Below, one piece after another: positions 40,349 through 47,907 of a stretch of 64,000 nt of DNA. This DNA is from Alphaproteobacteria bacterium. GTDB taxonomy: Bacteria; Pseudomonadota; Alphaproteobacteria; Micavibrionales; Micavibrionaceae. The stretch's first letter is position 1; every line of letters begins with the position of its first letter. Made by a program: the position numbers and the translations under genes. The stretch is from positions 124,001 through 188,000 of the forward strand of contig JAGNKE010000001.1 of assembly GCA_018000295.1 (NCBI GenBank), written 5' to 3'. The notes beneath the pieces were generated by a model that saw only the letters and a list, made by a program, of their open reading frames with translations, searched no databases and was not told the DNA's origin.

Positions 40349-41258
40349 GATGTGCTTCCTTGCTAAGTTTGGCTAGAATGAAAGGTGAACGTTCGATTGT
40401 CCAGAAAAGCTTGTCCTGCGTGAAGGGTTTGCCGATAAATCCTTTGGCGCCAAGCTCCCGGGACTTCAGAATATTCTCTTTGCTGCCGTTCCCGCTGAAC
40501 ATGACAACGTGCGCCTCTGGATCGATAGCAAAAAGCCGCTCAAGTACTTTATGCCCGTCCATATCCGGCAAGCCGATATCGAGAAAAAGAATGTCCGGCG
40601 CATGCCGCACATAATTGAGGATGGCGCCCTGGCCGTCAGGGGTGACGGCGAGGGCATATTTATCCTTTAGCGCGATGCTAATCAGCTTTTGCGACAAAGC
40701 GTCGTCTTCAACGACCATAACCACAGGATGCTTGCGCTGGGCACGGCGCTCGGCCAGAGTCGTAATCAGCGTTTCGTCGACAGTGTTAAGCGCTTGTTCG
40801 ACGCATAAAAGTTTGAATTCTTGGGGCTGTTCCTGCGAGCGCACCCTCTTCTCGCAAAATCGTCTGAAGGCCTCAATTTTTCTCTCGCACAAAGTCCGTA
40901 ACCGCGGCCAATCTACACCCACTTCAAAAAGATAGGCCAGCCCCATAAATGAGGCTGGCCCAAGTTTCGCTTCAAGGTGGTGCAAAAACTCTTGTAGGCG
41001 CTTATTGGTAATTGAGCGCGCCAAAATAAAAACATCGCTGTCATGGCAGATGTAAACCCGTGAACTGGCATCATCAATATAACTACGCAACTCTCCCAAC
41101 AAGGGAGGCACCCATTCCGACTGACTATTTTCAGGGAAATCTGATGTTTGATTAGTAGCCTTTTTGAAATAAAGGCAGCGCAGGTGCGGCTGGCATTCCC
41201 AGGCGTTCTTGACGTCCTTGAAAAGAAGCTCCTCCGCATTTTTAAGAATGACCTGCAT
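40329..41258 (-). CDS. Response regulator with C-terminal REC and an unrecognised N-terminal domain (copy 1)
   Basis: From the ATG at 41258 (AAAGGA 8 bases upstream) it has 309 residues. The C-terminal receiver domain (about 177-300) has MVVEDD, phospho-Asp227 in FLDIGLP and the Lys of FIGKPF. The N-terminal part (about 1-165) is related to that of the next gene, so the two are duplicates. No output domain for DNA or enzyme action is visible; the N-terminal domain probably carries the output or binds a partner. It is the first gene of the operon behind the sigma-54 promoter at 41288-41302. Confidence 0.87.
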   Translation of the reverse strand: MQVILKNAEELLFKDVKNAWECQPHLRCLYFKKATNQTSDFPENSQSEWVPPLLGELRSYIDDASSRVYICHDSDVFILARSITNKRLQEFLHHLEAKLGPASFMGLAYLFEVGVDWPRLRTLCERKIEAFRRFCEKRVRSQEQPQEFKLLCVEQALNTVDETLITTLAERRAQRKHPVVMVVEDDALSQKLISIALKDKYALAVTPDGQGAILNYVRHAPDILFLDIGLPDMDGHKVLERLFAIDPEAHVVMFSGNGSKENILKSRELGAKGFIGKPFTQDKLFWTIERSPFILAKLSKEAHHGHLVS

Positions 41259-41287
41259 AACATAAATCCTTTCTACTTTATGTAAAA

Positions 41288-41302
41288 GCAAAGCCTGTGC
41301 CA
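41288..41302 (-). promoter_or_regulatory. Sigma-54 (-24/-12) promoter for the REC-REC-kinase operon
   Basis: On the minus strand the sequence reads TGGCAC, 5 bases, TTGC. This is the full sigma-54 consensus with correct spacing: -24 at 41302-41297 and -12 at 41291-41288. Transcription would begin near 41276, leaving room for the AAAGGA site and the ATG at 41258. The invariant GG and GC are both present. Confidence 0.82.
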
Positions 41303-41353
41303 CTAGTTTATATCAATGCAATCAATAGTTTAATAAAATGTCGAGCAAAGCTA

Positions 41354-41368
41354 TTCTCAAAATGAGAC
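41354..41368. promoter_or_regulatory. Candidate upstream activator site (TTCTCAAAATGAGAC)
   Basis: The palindrome TCTCA-AAA-TGAGA at 41355-41367 is centred about 85 bases upstream of the predicted sigma-54 start, the usual distance for an enhancer-binding activator. As I recall it, the published SypG box of Vibrio fischeri is TTCTCANNNTGMDWN, and this site fits every position. The divergent gene at 41446 encodes an activator of that general type. Binding is inferred, not shown. Confidence 0.6.
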
Positions 41369-41401
41369 GTTTCAAATTAAGAATAGTCCCAATTTGAAAC
41401 G
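41368..41401. promoter_or_regulatory. Perfect 11-base inverted repeat next to the activator site
   Basis: CGTTTCAAATT (41368-41378) and AATTTGAAACG (41391-41401) form a perfect inverted repeat with a 12-base centre. It abuts the TCTCA palindrome and lies 45 bases before the activator ATG. It could be a second binding site for the activator, or an autoregulatory operator. CCTTTTT follows on the plus strand, so a weak terminator cannot be excluded, although the stem is AT-rich. Confidence 0.5.
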
Positions 41402-41445
41402 CCTTTTTAACCCCTCCCCTGTTACTCTAAAAAGGGAGAAAGACA

Positions 41446-42843
41446 ATGACCGAACAAGTCCTGATCGTTGATGATGACGCCCTGCACAGCAATATGCTCG
41501 CCACCCTTCTTCGGCGCAAACTGGGTTTTGAAAGTACGAAGGCCGAAAACGGACGAGCGGCGCTGGATTTACTCGAAAGGGATAAGGAACAAAACTTCCT
41601 TCTGGTCATTCTGGACATCAATATGCCCGTCATGGGCGGTATGGAAACCCTCGAAATCATCAGGCAAAAGCACCCTGCCCTCCCGGTAATAATGCTCACG
41701 GGAACGCAGGACACCGAACAGACCGTGCAGGCGATGAAACTCGGCGCCTCTGATTTCCTGACAAAGCCGTATGAAGGCGAGCGTTTGGCCGTTACTGTTC
41801 GCAATGCGCTCAAACTTTCGGGGCTCTCACGAGAGGTTCGCCGTTTAAGTCAAAAGGAAGAGGGACGCCTGACATTCGATACATTAATTGGCAACGATCA
41901 AGGGTTACTAACCGCCGTAAATATGGGCCGAAAGGCGGCAAGTTCTGACATCCCTGTTTTGATCTGTGGAGAAACAGGTACCGGAAAAGAGGTCTTTGCT
42001 CAGACTATACATGGTGAAAGCCAACGCAGCGGAAAGCCATTTATAGCAGTAAACTGCGGCGCCATTCCTGCACAACTCGTGGAGAGCGTTTTGTTCGGGC
42101 ACGAAAGGGGATCGTTTACAGGAGCGACAGAAAAAAAACTGGGAAAGTTTCGTGAAGCTGACGGCGGCACCGTATTTCTGGACGAGGTTGGGGAACTGCC
42201 CCTCGACGCACAGGTCAAATTGCTGCGGGTGCTCCAGCAAAAGGAAGTAGAACCGGTAGGCAGCGCCAGAGCCATTCCGGTAAATGTCCGTATAATCTCG
42301 GCAACAAATCGCAATCTGGCGCAAGACGTAAAGACGGGGCGATTTCGTGAAGATCTTTATTTTCGTCTGAACGTCCTTGAGCTTGTACTCCCAACTCTCA
42401 GAGAGAGAAGATCAGACATTCTGAGCCTTGCCCAGCATTTCCTTGAGCGGGAAACCGTTAAAGCCGCCTCTCCGCTCAAACACTTTTCGAAGGAAGCAAA
42501 GGCTTTTCTAATCGATTATAATTGGCCGGGCAACGTCCGCGAATTAGAAAATAAGGTCAGAAGGGCCAACCTCCTATCCGATGGATCAGAAATTACAAAA
42601 GCCACACTTTTCGAAGGCACAGATTATAAAAGCAAAAACTCTCAGCCGTCAGAAGCGTTGCGTAAAGACACGATGACCATAGACCTGATAAGCACGGACG
42701 GAGTACTAAAAAAAGCCAACGAAATCGAGCGGGAAATGATTGGAAAAACGATGAATTACACGGGCCAAAACATAACCGAAACATCACGATTGCTCGGAAT
42801 TGCAAAATCCACCCTCTACAGAAAAATTTCAGATAAATCCTGA
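41446..42843 (+). CDS. Sigma-54-dependent response regulator (REC-AAA+-Fis)
   Basis: A 465-residue NtrC-family activator. REC (about 1-120) has phospho-Asp57 in VILDINMPVMGG. The AAA+ domain has Walker A GETGTGKEVFAQTIH, the sigma-54 contact loop GSFTGA at 222-227, and Walker B GGTVFLDEVGELP. The Fis-type HTH closes the protein (ETSRLLGIAKSTLYRKI). Because the GSFTGA loop is intact, this is a true sigma-54 activator, unlike NtrX. GGGAG precedes the ATG. It is divergent from the REC-REC-kinase operon, whose promoter region carries candidate binding sites for it. Confidence 0.94.
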   Translation: MTEQVLIVDDDALHSNMLATLLRRKLGFESTKAENGRAALDLLERDKEQNFLLVILDINMPVMGGMETLEIIRQKHPALPVIMLTGTQDTEQTVQAMKLGASDFLTKPYEGERLAVTVRNALKLSGLSREVRRLSQKEEGRLTFDTLIGNDQGLLTAVNMGRKAASSDIPVLICGETGTGKEVFAQTIHGESQRSGKPFIAVNCGAIPAQLVESVLFGHERGSFTGATEKKLGKFREADGGTVFLDEVGELPLDAQVKLLRVLQQKEVEPVGSARAIPVNVRIISATNRNLAQDVKTGRFREDLYFRLNVLELVLPTLRERRSDILSLAQHFLERETVKAASPLKHFSKEAKAFLIDYNWPGNVRELENKVRRANLLSDGSEITKATLFEGTDYKSKNSQPSEALRKDTMTIDLISTDGVLKKANEIEREMIGKTMNYTGQNITETSRLLGIAKSTLYRKISDKS

Positions 42844-42845
42844 AA

Positions 42846-43130
42846 TCACTTGCGCGGCAGCTTGATCATATCCGCAACTTTATTATTCTCTTCGGCGGAC
42901 TCTTCTTCTACGGCACCCGCAGCCGGCTCGATATCGGCAGGATTCGCAGAGCCAGAGGCATCTACGCTTTCAGCCGCAGAACCTTCAGAGCTTTGACCCT
43001 GCTCTTCGAGGAAATGAACCATGCCCTGCTTCTTCTTTGAATAGGAAGTTTTGGCCCCTCCCTCCTCCGCTTGCGCTGCGAATCCAACAAACAAAACAAG
43101 GGTTGAAGCGAAAAGAACAGGCAATCTCAT
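42846..43130 (-). CDS. Small exported acidic protein, unknown
   Basis: A 94-residue product with a signal peptide (VLFASTLVLFVGFAAQAEE, cleavage after AQA). The mature part is Ser/Glu/Ala-rich and acidic, with no cysteines or recognisable domain. Its stop lies 2 bases from the stop of the convergent activator gene. It reads in the same direction as the zinc cluster, 59 bases after the Zur-like gene, and might be co-transcribed with it; no other link is visible. Confidence 0.6.
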   Translation of the reverse strand: MRLPVLFASTLVLFVGFAAQAEEGGAKTSYSKKKQGMVHFLEEQGQSSEGSAAESVDASGSANPADIEPAAGAVEEESAEENNKVADMIKLPRK

Positions 43131-43189
43131 ATTAAAAATCTCCGATAAAACGTCTTAGCTGAAAATATAGGAGATTCAAGAAAGACAAG

Positions 43190-43636
43190 TCAATGCCTCT
43201 GGCAACTCTTGCACTGCCCATGAAGTTCTGCATTCCAAGTGCTAAGCACAAAACCCTCCTCCTCGGTTTTACGAGCCAGATCCTTCGGCAACTCACACAA
43301 ATGCGCCTCAATAACCGTCCCGCACTGATCGCAGATCATAAATTGCGACCCGGAATGTTTATGCCCGGCATGACAGGTAATAAACGCATTCAGACTTTCG
43401 ATCCTGTGAATAAAGCCATTCTCTTGCAGAAACTCTATGGCCCTATAAGCGGTTGGCGGCTTGGGATGGTCAAGAAATTGGCTAAGTTTGGCCAATACAT
43501 CGTATGCACCTATAGGAGTTGAGCTACCAGCAATAATCTCAAGCACATAACGTCGCGGCTCTGTAAAACGAAGCCCCTTCTCTGCACAATAGGCCTCGAC
43601 GATTTTAACAAGTTTCTGAACTGCGCCCTTTTTCAT
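43190..43636 (-). CDS. zur: Fur-family repressor, probably Zur (zinc uptake regulator)
   Basis: A 148-residue Fur-family protein. The winged helix ends with KPPTAYRAIEFLQENGFIHRIES, the recognition helix being of the Zur kind. The dimerisation half contains CHAGHKHSGSQFMICDQCGTV and the C-terminal CKSC. The paired CxxC motifs form a structural zinc site, and the His cluster is the regulatory site. The AYRA/LxxxGxIHRIES pattern favours Zur over Fur or PerR. It is the last gene behind the ABC exporter and DUF3299 genes, and a Zur box lies at the head of that run. Confidence 0.82.
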   Translation of the reverse strand: MKKGAVQKLVKIVEAYCAEKGLRFTEPRRYVLEIIAGSSTPIGAYDVLAKLSQFLDHPKPPTAYRAIEFLQENGFIHRIESLNAFITCHAGHKHSGSQFMICDQCGTVIEAHLCELPKDLARKTEEEGFVLSTWNAELHGQCKSCQRH

Positions 43637-43650
43637 GCTTTTCCATGTCC

Positions 43651-44184
43651 CTAGGATGGCGGAACTATACTAACATCCCTAAGACGGTAAAACACGTTAT
43701 ATTCATCGTCCGCCGGAACCAGTTCAAACGTGCCCGTAAGGGTCAGGGCATCGAAACTAAAGGTAATCGGTGCTTTCGCATGAGCCTCAATGACCATAGA
43801 CGGGCCGACATGGTAATGATAAGGGCAACTCATGGGAAAGGGGCCGAAAAGAAAACGGGTTTGCTCTTCCTTCTGCTCAAGAGGAAACATATACCCCTGG
43901 ATGACAACGGTCTGACCGTTGAGATTCTTAACATCCTTGGAAAAATCAGGTCGTACAGAAATAAGATCCCCGTCCTCGACCTTACCGACAATAACCTCAT
44001 TCTCTTGGGTAGTGGCTAGTAACTGCCAGGAAACCCCTCCCTCGGGCGTTTTAACAAAATCGGGAACAGCATTAACCAGAGACTCCTGACTGAAAGTCGT
44101 GGAGGAATACTCCCAGTCCTCGATCGCAAAAACAGGTGGGCAACAAACTAAAGCTAAAAGAATTAAAAATAGGAACCGTATCAT
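43651..44184 (-). CDS. Exported DUF3299-like protein of the zinc cluster
   Basis: A 177-residue secreted protein: signal peptide (FLILLALVCCPPVFA), then a domain resembling DUF3299. Typical markers are LNGQTVVIQGYMFPLEQ and FGPFPMSCPYHYHVGPS, whose Cys and two His could bind metal. Its start overlaps the permease stop by 4 bases and it lies 14 bases before zur. A comparable set occurs, as I recall, in the zinc-repressed Pseudomonas aeruginosa operon PA4063-PA4066. The molecular role is not established. Confidence 0.75.
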   Translation of the reverse strand: MIRFLFLILLALVCCPPVFAIEDWEYSSTTFSQESLVNAVPDFVKTPEGGVSWQLLATTQENEVIVGKVEDGDLISVRPDFSKDVKNLNGQTVVIQGYMFPLEQKEEQTRFLFGPFPMSCPYHYHVGPSMVIEAHAKAPITFSFDALTLTGTFELVPADDEYNVFYRLRDVSIVPPS

Positions 44185-45473
44185 GTAACCCTTGCCAGCT
44201 GAGCGGAGATATCAATACGTCCGGCTCTCAAGGCTGGGATAATAGCAGAAACAAGACCTGCAAAGAAAATAGATATAAGTGCTTCCGCAAGTCCGGGAGC
44301 GCTCCAGTCAAAAAAGGCCTGACTTTCATCAAGGGCCGATGAATAGGAAACAAGCGCACGAAAACAAGCCACCCCCAAAGCCAAACCCAGTATAATCCCG
44401 CTAATTGTGATTATAAGCCCCTCGGCCAAGACAATCCCGATAAGGCGTCGCCGGGAATAGCCAATGGCTCTAAGAACGGCCAATTCACCCATCCGACCGT
44501 CAATCGTACTGGCAAGGCCGGAAAAAATACTTAGCGCGGCTATAGCAATTAGTAAGAACGACAAAGCGCCGAGACTCTTTGAACCGACCCCAAGCATACC
44601 GCTCAGTCTAGCCATCTCAAGTGCCGGGTTGGCGGCCTGCAGAGAGCTTTCACGGTTAATCGTGTGCGGAAGGCTCATCGCCGCTAGAGGACTTTTGACC
44701 TTAAGAAGCACAGCGGTAATCTCTGGTAACGACATACCGATCTCTTCCGAGTGATCGTCGTCGCTTTTTACCTGCTCCTCTTCATGCTCATGCCCGTTCT
44801 CATCTGAAACCGAGTCGTGGGTATGGCTATGTTCATCCTCATCTTGAGACTCTTGGTAGTCATGATCATGCTGCCCGTGTAACACAAGGACGCTATCGAC
44901 AGAGGTCAGGATCAAACGGTCCAGAACCGTCCCCGTTGGCTTAAGAATGCCGACAACCCTATAGGGATGACCCTCGTGATGATCTCCGCCCTCCATCAAA
45001 CCATGCGCCCCGGAAAAGCTCATATCAAGTCGTAACCCAGTCGCGGACCCCGCAACGGCCTCAAAAGGACTCTCCCAGGTTTTGCCGTCCTGAAAAACAG
45101 CTCCATAGAGGGAAAGATAGTCTGCAGTCGTTCCAACAATCCTGAATCCATGCCAGTTATCACCAAGTGCTAGTGGTATCGCCTGCTTGACCTGCGGATG
45201 GCCCATCCAGCGCTTGGCTTCTGCATACGGGATGTTTCCGACAGGTAAATCGACATGATAAATGGACGAAAGAATGAGCTGTAACGGAGAACCCTTCGCG
45301 CCGATCACAAGATCAACCCCCTGCCCGTCTGAGCTTAGCCTTTTATAAACATGGTTTGAAAACATGATCACTAAGAGTGCCAACATAAAACCAAAAGCTA
45401 TAAGAAGCACAGACAGAGCGCTAGGCATAAACCTTGAACGCAGAGAACAAAGAACAAGGCGAAGATCGTTCAT
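44181..45473 (-). CDS. FtsX/MacB-type ABC permease with a His/Asp/Glu-rich periplasmic loop
   Basis: A 430-residue permease of the FtsX/LolC/MacB group. It has one N-terminal membrane helix (about 19-40), a large periplasmic domain, and three C-terminal helices (about 300-325, 345-375, 395-420). Residues about 205-245 form a loop loaded with His, Asp and Glu (HGQHDHDYQESQDEDEHSH and onward), which suits zinc binding. The stop overlaps the next gene and the start overlaps the ATPase by 4 bases. With the LolD-like ATPase it would work as a mechanotransmitting complex. Direction and substrate are unknown. Confidence 0.87.
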   Translation of the reverse strand: MNDLRLVLCSLRSRFMPSALSVLLIAFGFMLALLVIMFSNHVYKRLSSDGQGVDLVIGAKGSPLQLILSSIYHVDLPVGNIPYAEAKRWMGHPQVKQAIPLALGDNWHGFRIVGTTADYLSLYGAVFQDGKTWESPFEAVAGSATGLRLDMSFSGAHGLMEGGDHHEGHPYRVVGILKPTGTVLDRLILTSVDSVLVLHGQHDHDYQESQDEDEHSHTHDSVSDENGHEHEEEQVKSDDDHSEEIGMSLPEITAVLLKVKSPLAAMSLPHTINRESSLQAANPALEMARLSGMLGVGSKSLGALSFLLIAIAALSIFSGLASTIDGRMGELAVLRAIGYSRRRLIGIVLAEGLIITISGIILGLALGVACFRALVSYSSALDESQAFFDWSAPGLAEALISIFFAGLVSAIIPALRAGRIDISAQLARVT

Positions 45474-46117
45474 ATACTCATCTCCAGAATATTCTTGAAG
45501 TATGGCTTGATCCTCTGGTCATGCGTTGAGACGATAAGGCTAACTCCTGAGGCCTTTGACAGTTCAAACAGAAAGTCCATAACGGCCTTTGTATTGACGT
45601 CGTCCAAAGCCGATGTCGGCTCGTCGGCGAAGACAATTTTCGGGCTATGAACGCACGCACGGGCAAGGCAAACACGCTGGGCTTCTCCCTGGCTAAGGGA
45701 ATAAGCCTTTTGTTTCTCTTTGCCTTTCAATCCGAGGGCTTCGCAAACACTGCTTATAGAGGGTAAATCAGGAGATTTATAAGCACTGGAAAACGCAAGA
45801 GCGATATTCTGGCTGACCGTAAGGTGTCGAACGAGGTGTAGGCTCTGGAAGACAAATCCGAAACTCTCTGCACGAATTCGGTCCAAACGATGTGCCTCAA
45901 GACTGCGATAGGACTGCCCTCTGAAGAGAACATCACCGGAGCTAACAGGTAGTAACCCGGCGAGAACATGAAGCAGGGACGTCTTGCCGCACCCTGAAGG
46001 GCCAAGAATCAAAAGACTCTGCCCCGAAGCAAGATTCAGGTTTTCGGCGTTGCCAAACAATTCACGTCCGCCGCGGAATAGCTTGATCTCTCTGGTTTGC
46101 AAAAGGTCCAAGGGCAT
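45470..46117 (-). CDS. ABC transporter ATPase, LolD/MacB type
   Basis: A 215-residue ATP-binding subunit. Walker A is GPSGCGKTSLLH, the Q-loop lies in GFVFQSLHLVRHLT, and Walker B is KIVFADEPTSALDD. The signature reads LSQGEAQRV instead of LSGGQ, a variation also seen in this subfamily. The H-loop is STHD. It is the first gene of the run that continues with permease, DUF3299-like protein and Zur. The region ahead of its start contains the Zur box. Confidence 0.92.
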   Translation of the reverse strand: MPLDLLQTREIKLFRGGRELFGNAENLNLASGQSLLILGPSGCGKTSLLHVLAGLLPVSSGDVLFRGQSYRSLEAHRLDRIRAESFGFVFQSLHLVRHLTVSQNIALAFSSAYKSPDLPSISSVCEALGLKGKEKQKAYSLSQGEAQRVCLARACVHSPKIVFADEPTSALDDVNTKAVMDFLFELSKASGVSLIVSTHDQRIKPYFKNILEMSI

Positions 46118-46179
46118 AGCTCCGGTCAGAGCAAAAACCCTTACATGAAAAGAGCGTTTGACTCAAGAGAATTAATTAC

Positions 46180-46192
46180 GTTATAACATAAC
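46180..46192. promoter_or_regulatory. Candidate Zur operator
   Basis: GTTATAACATAAC matches 12 of 13 positions of the Zur core GTTATANTATAAC as I recall it, and is an inverted repeat (GTTAT-aac-ATAAC). It lies midway between the ABC ATPase start (46117) and the divergent small gene (46219). A Zur-like gene closes the same operon. The outer bases of the longer consensus are less well matched. Confidence 0.7.
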
Positions 46193-46218
46193 ACTTATCG
46201 TTAACAGGAGTGTAACCA

Positions 46219-46488
46219 ATGTCAGCTAAAGATAATTTCAATCATAGTTCATCCTTTAATTGGCAGGATTTCTGGTTCCACGCCCTGATTATGATCCCCA
46301 TTGAATTCGGCATACTGCACTCAACCCCGCTAGGCCCGATGCTATCAAGCTTTTTCGGCTCTGTCTGGAGCGGACTAGGAATGGATTTTGCCGCCCATGC
46401 CGGAACAGAAGTTCTGGCACAAACAGCTGCGGAGTCAGCTGCGTTGGGATCCTGTCATTTCCATGGTGCAGAAATGGTCTGTCATTAA
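46219..46488 (+). CDS. Small membrane protein divergent from the zinc ABC operon
   Basis: An 89-residue product that I do not recognise. Hydrophobic segments (about 18-32: FWFHALIMIPIEFGI; about 38-55) suggest membrane association. The C-terminus is rich in possible metal ligands: SCHFHGAEMVCH has two Cys and three His. AGGAG lies 8 bases before the ATG. It shares the Zur-box region with the ABC operon, so zinc-dependent expression is likely. Its end is 14 bases from the convergent gene at 46503. Confidence 0.7.
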   Translation: MSAKDNFNHSSSFNWQDFWFHALIMIPIEFGILHSTPLGPMLSSFFGSVWSGLGMDFAAHAGTEVLAQTAAESAALGSCHFHGAEMVCH

Positions 46489-46502
46489 AAGCTCTAGGAA
46501 AA

Positions 46503-47840
46503 CTAACGCGGCCCCAGTCTTGAAGAAGGTTCGGAAGGACCAGACACTCTTTCCTCTGAACTCAGGCCATAAAAGTCAGGACGATTCTGGCTATCCTTGA
46601 GAATATAATCAACAAGCCGACGCTGTATAGGATCATCCTTGAAAGTGCCCTCTCGATCCAGTTCCCTGACGACATCCAGCAATGGTCTCATGATCTGCCT
46701 CGGTTGCGTCTCCCCTGGGTTAAAGGGGATGAGCTTCGTCTGATCCAGAAATGCGCCGAACTGCTCATTCACGATAAACTGTTTATACAAAGACGGATTG
46801 GACTCCCGCATATAATTCAGCGTGCGCGGAATTTCAGAACGCAATTCACTATTGTCACGGTAAATCTGCATTCTAAGATTATCGCGGAGCTGCGCCTGAT
46901 CGTCACCAAGCGAACTCATCTGGATCGTGGCTTGGTTAATCCGGTCCTGAGTATGGTTGATATTATTAATGAAATCCTCATAACGCCGGACGATAGAATC
47001 CGGCTGTCGGTTGACGAAAGTCTCAAGGCTCTGCGCAAATGCAGGTAGATTACCCGTTTCGACAACCGAAACATTTAAATGAAAATCAGAATGGTTCTTA
47101 ACGAAGTTATCATATAAGCGTTCGAAAACATCGCGCCGGAAATCATCCAGTGAAACATTGAGATGCGTTTCATCGACAGGAAACGACTTCTCCCCCTCAA
47201 GAAATATACCAAGGGTGGAGGCATGAATAAAATCCGGATTATCGACAAGAAACGCAAACTGAGCCGGCATTTCATGCTTAAACAACGCCAAAGGCACCAT
47301 CTCGCCAAGTGCATTACCGGCTCGGGCAGCCAGTATCCCCTCCTGAAACGACCGTGTCGCTGCTGGCCCAAGACCCTTGAACCCGTCCTGATCCGATTCA
47401 AGTTCATTCCGCCAGCGGTTCCAGAAATTAGTCTGCGGGGCACCATCCTTATGGCCGATTTCATGCCCGAGCATAAACTGCCTAACTGTAAGAGTATCCC
47501 CCGGTAGTAAATGAAATTTTTCGATTTTATCATCGGCAAGCTTATACGAGTAAATATCGTAAGTTTTGTCACCGTTCAGGTCGAACGCCATCAACATGGG
47601 CATTTTAGTTTCCCGAGCCTGACGGATCACGTTATCAAGAGCGCCAACACCTGAAAACCAACCCAGAGCACCATTCTTGGCCGAATTAAAAAGCCCCTCG
47701 ATATCATCGGCACTATCATTTGGCCCAATCACAACGATATGCGCGTTCGCACCAATACGTTCGTAAATCTTATCGAGCGCCTCGCGCCCGCCAATCGTAT
47801 TAGCTGTCCTGTCTGTGATGTATAGTTCGCCGTCCGCCAC
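46503..47840 (-). CDS. Putative HEIGH-type zinc metallopeptidase of unknown family
   Basis: A 445-residue protein with no signal peptide. The motif H126-E-I-G-H130 followed by NELESDQDG (E146 or E148) fits a short-spaced gluzincin zinc site, resembling the HExxH...ExxxD pattern of M48-like enzymes, but the spacing of about 15 residues is unusual. An N-terminal portion (VVIGPNDSADDIEGLF) and a Gln/Asn-rich helical C-terminal half (about 270-420) belong to no family I can name. Nearest same-strand neighbour is an MBL hydrolase 68 bases upstream. Catalysis is inferred from the motif alone. Confidence 0.65.
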   Translation of the reverse strand: MADGELYITDRTANTIGGREALDKIYERIGANAHIVVIGPNDSADDIEGLFNSAKNGALGWFSGVGALDNVIRQARETKMPMLMAFDLNGDKTYDIYSYKLADDKIEKFHLLPGDTLTVRQFMLGHEIGHKDGAPQTNFWNRWRNELESDQDGFKGLGPAATRSFQEGILAARAGNALGEMVPLALFKHEMPAQFAFLVDNPDFIHASTLGIFLEGEKSFPVDETHLNVSLDDFRRDVFERLYDNFVKNHSDFHLNVSVVETGNLPAFAQSLETFVNRQPDSIVRRYEDFINNINHTQDRINQATIQMSSLGDDQAQLRDNLRMQIYRDNSELRSEIPRTLNYMRESNPSLYKQFIVNEQFGAFLDQTKLIPFNPGETQPRQIMRPLLDVVRELDREGTFKDDPIQRRLVDYILKDSQNRPDFYGLSSEERVSGPSEPSSRLGPR

Positions 47841-47907
47841 AAATAACCCTACAATTATATTTTCTCTAATTATATGAATAATTTAGGGGAAAGGGTACAA
47901 AAAAATC

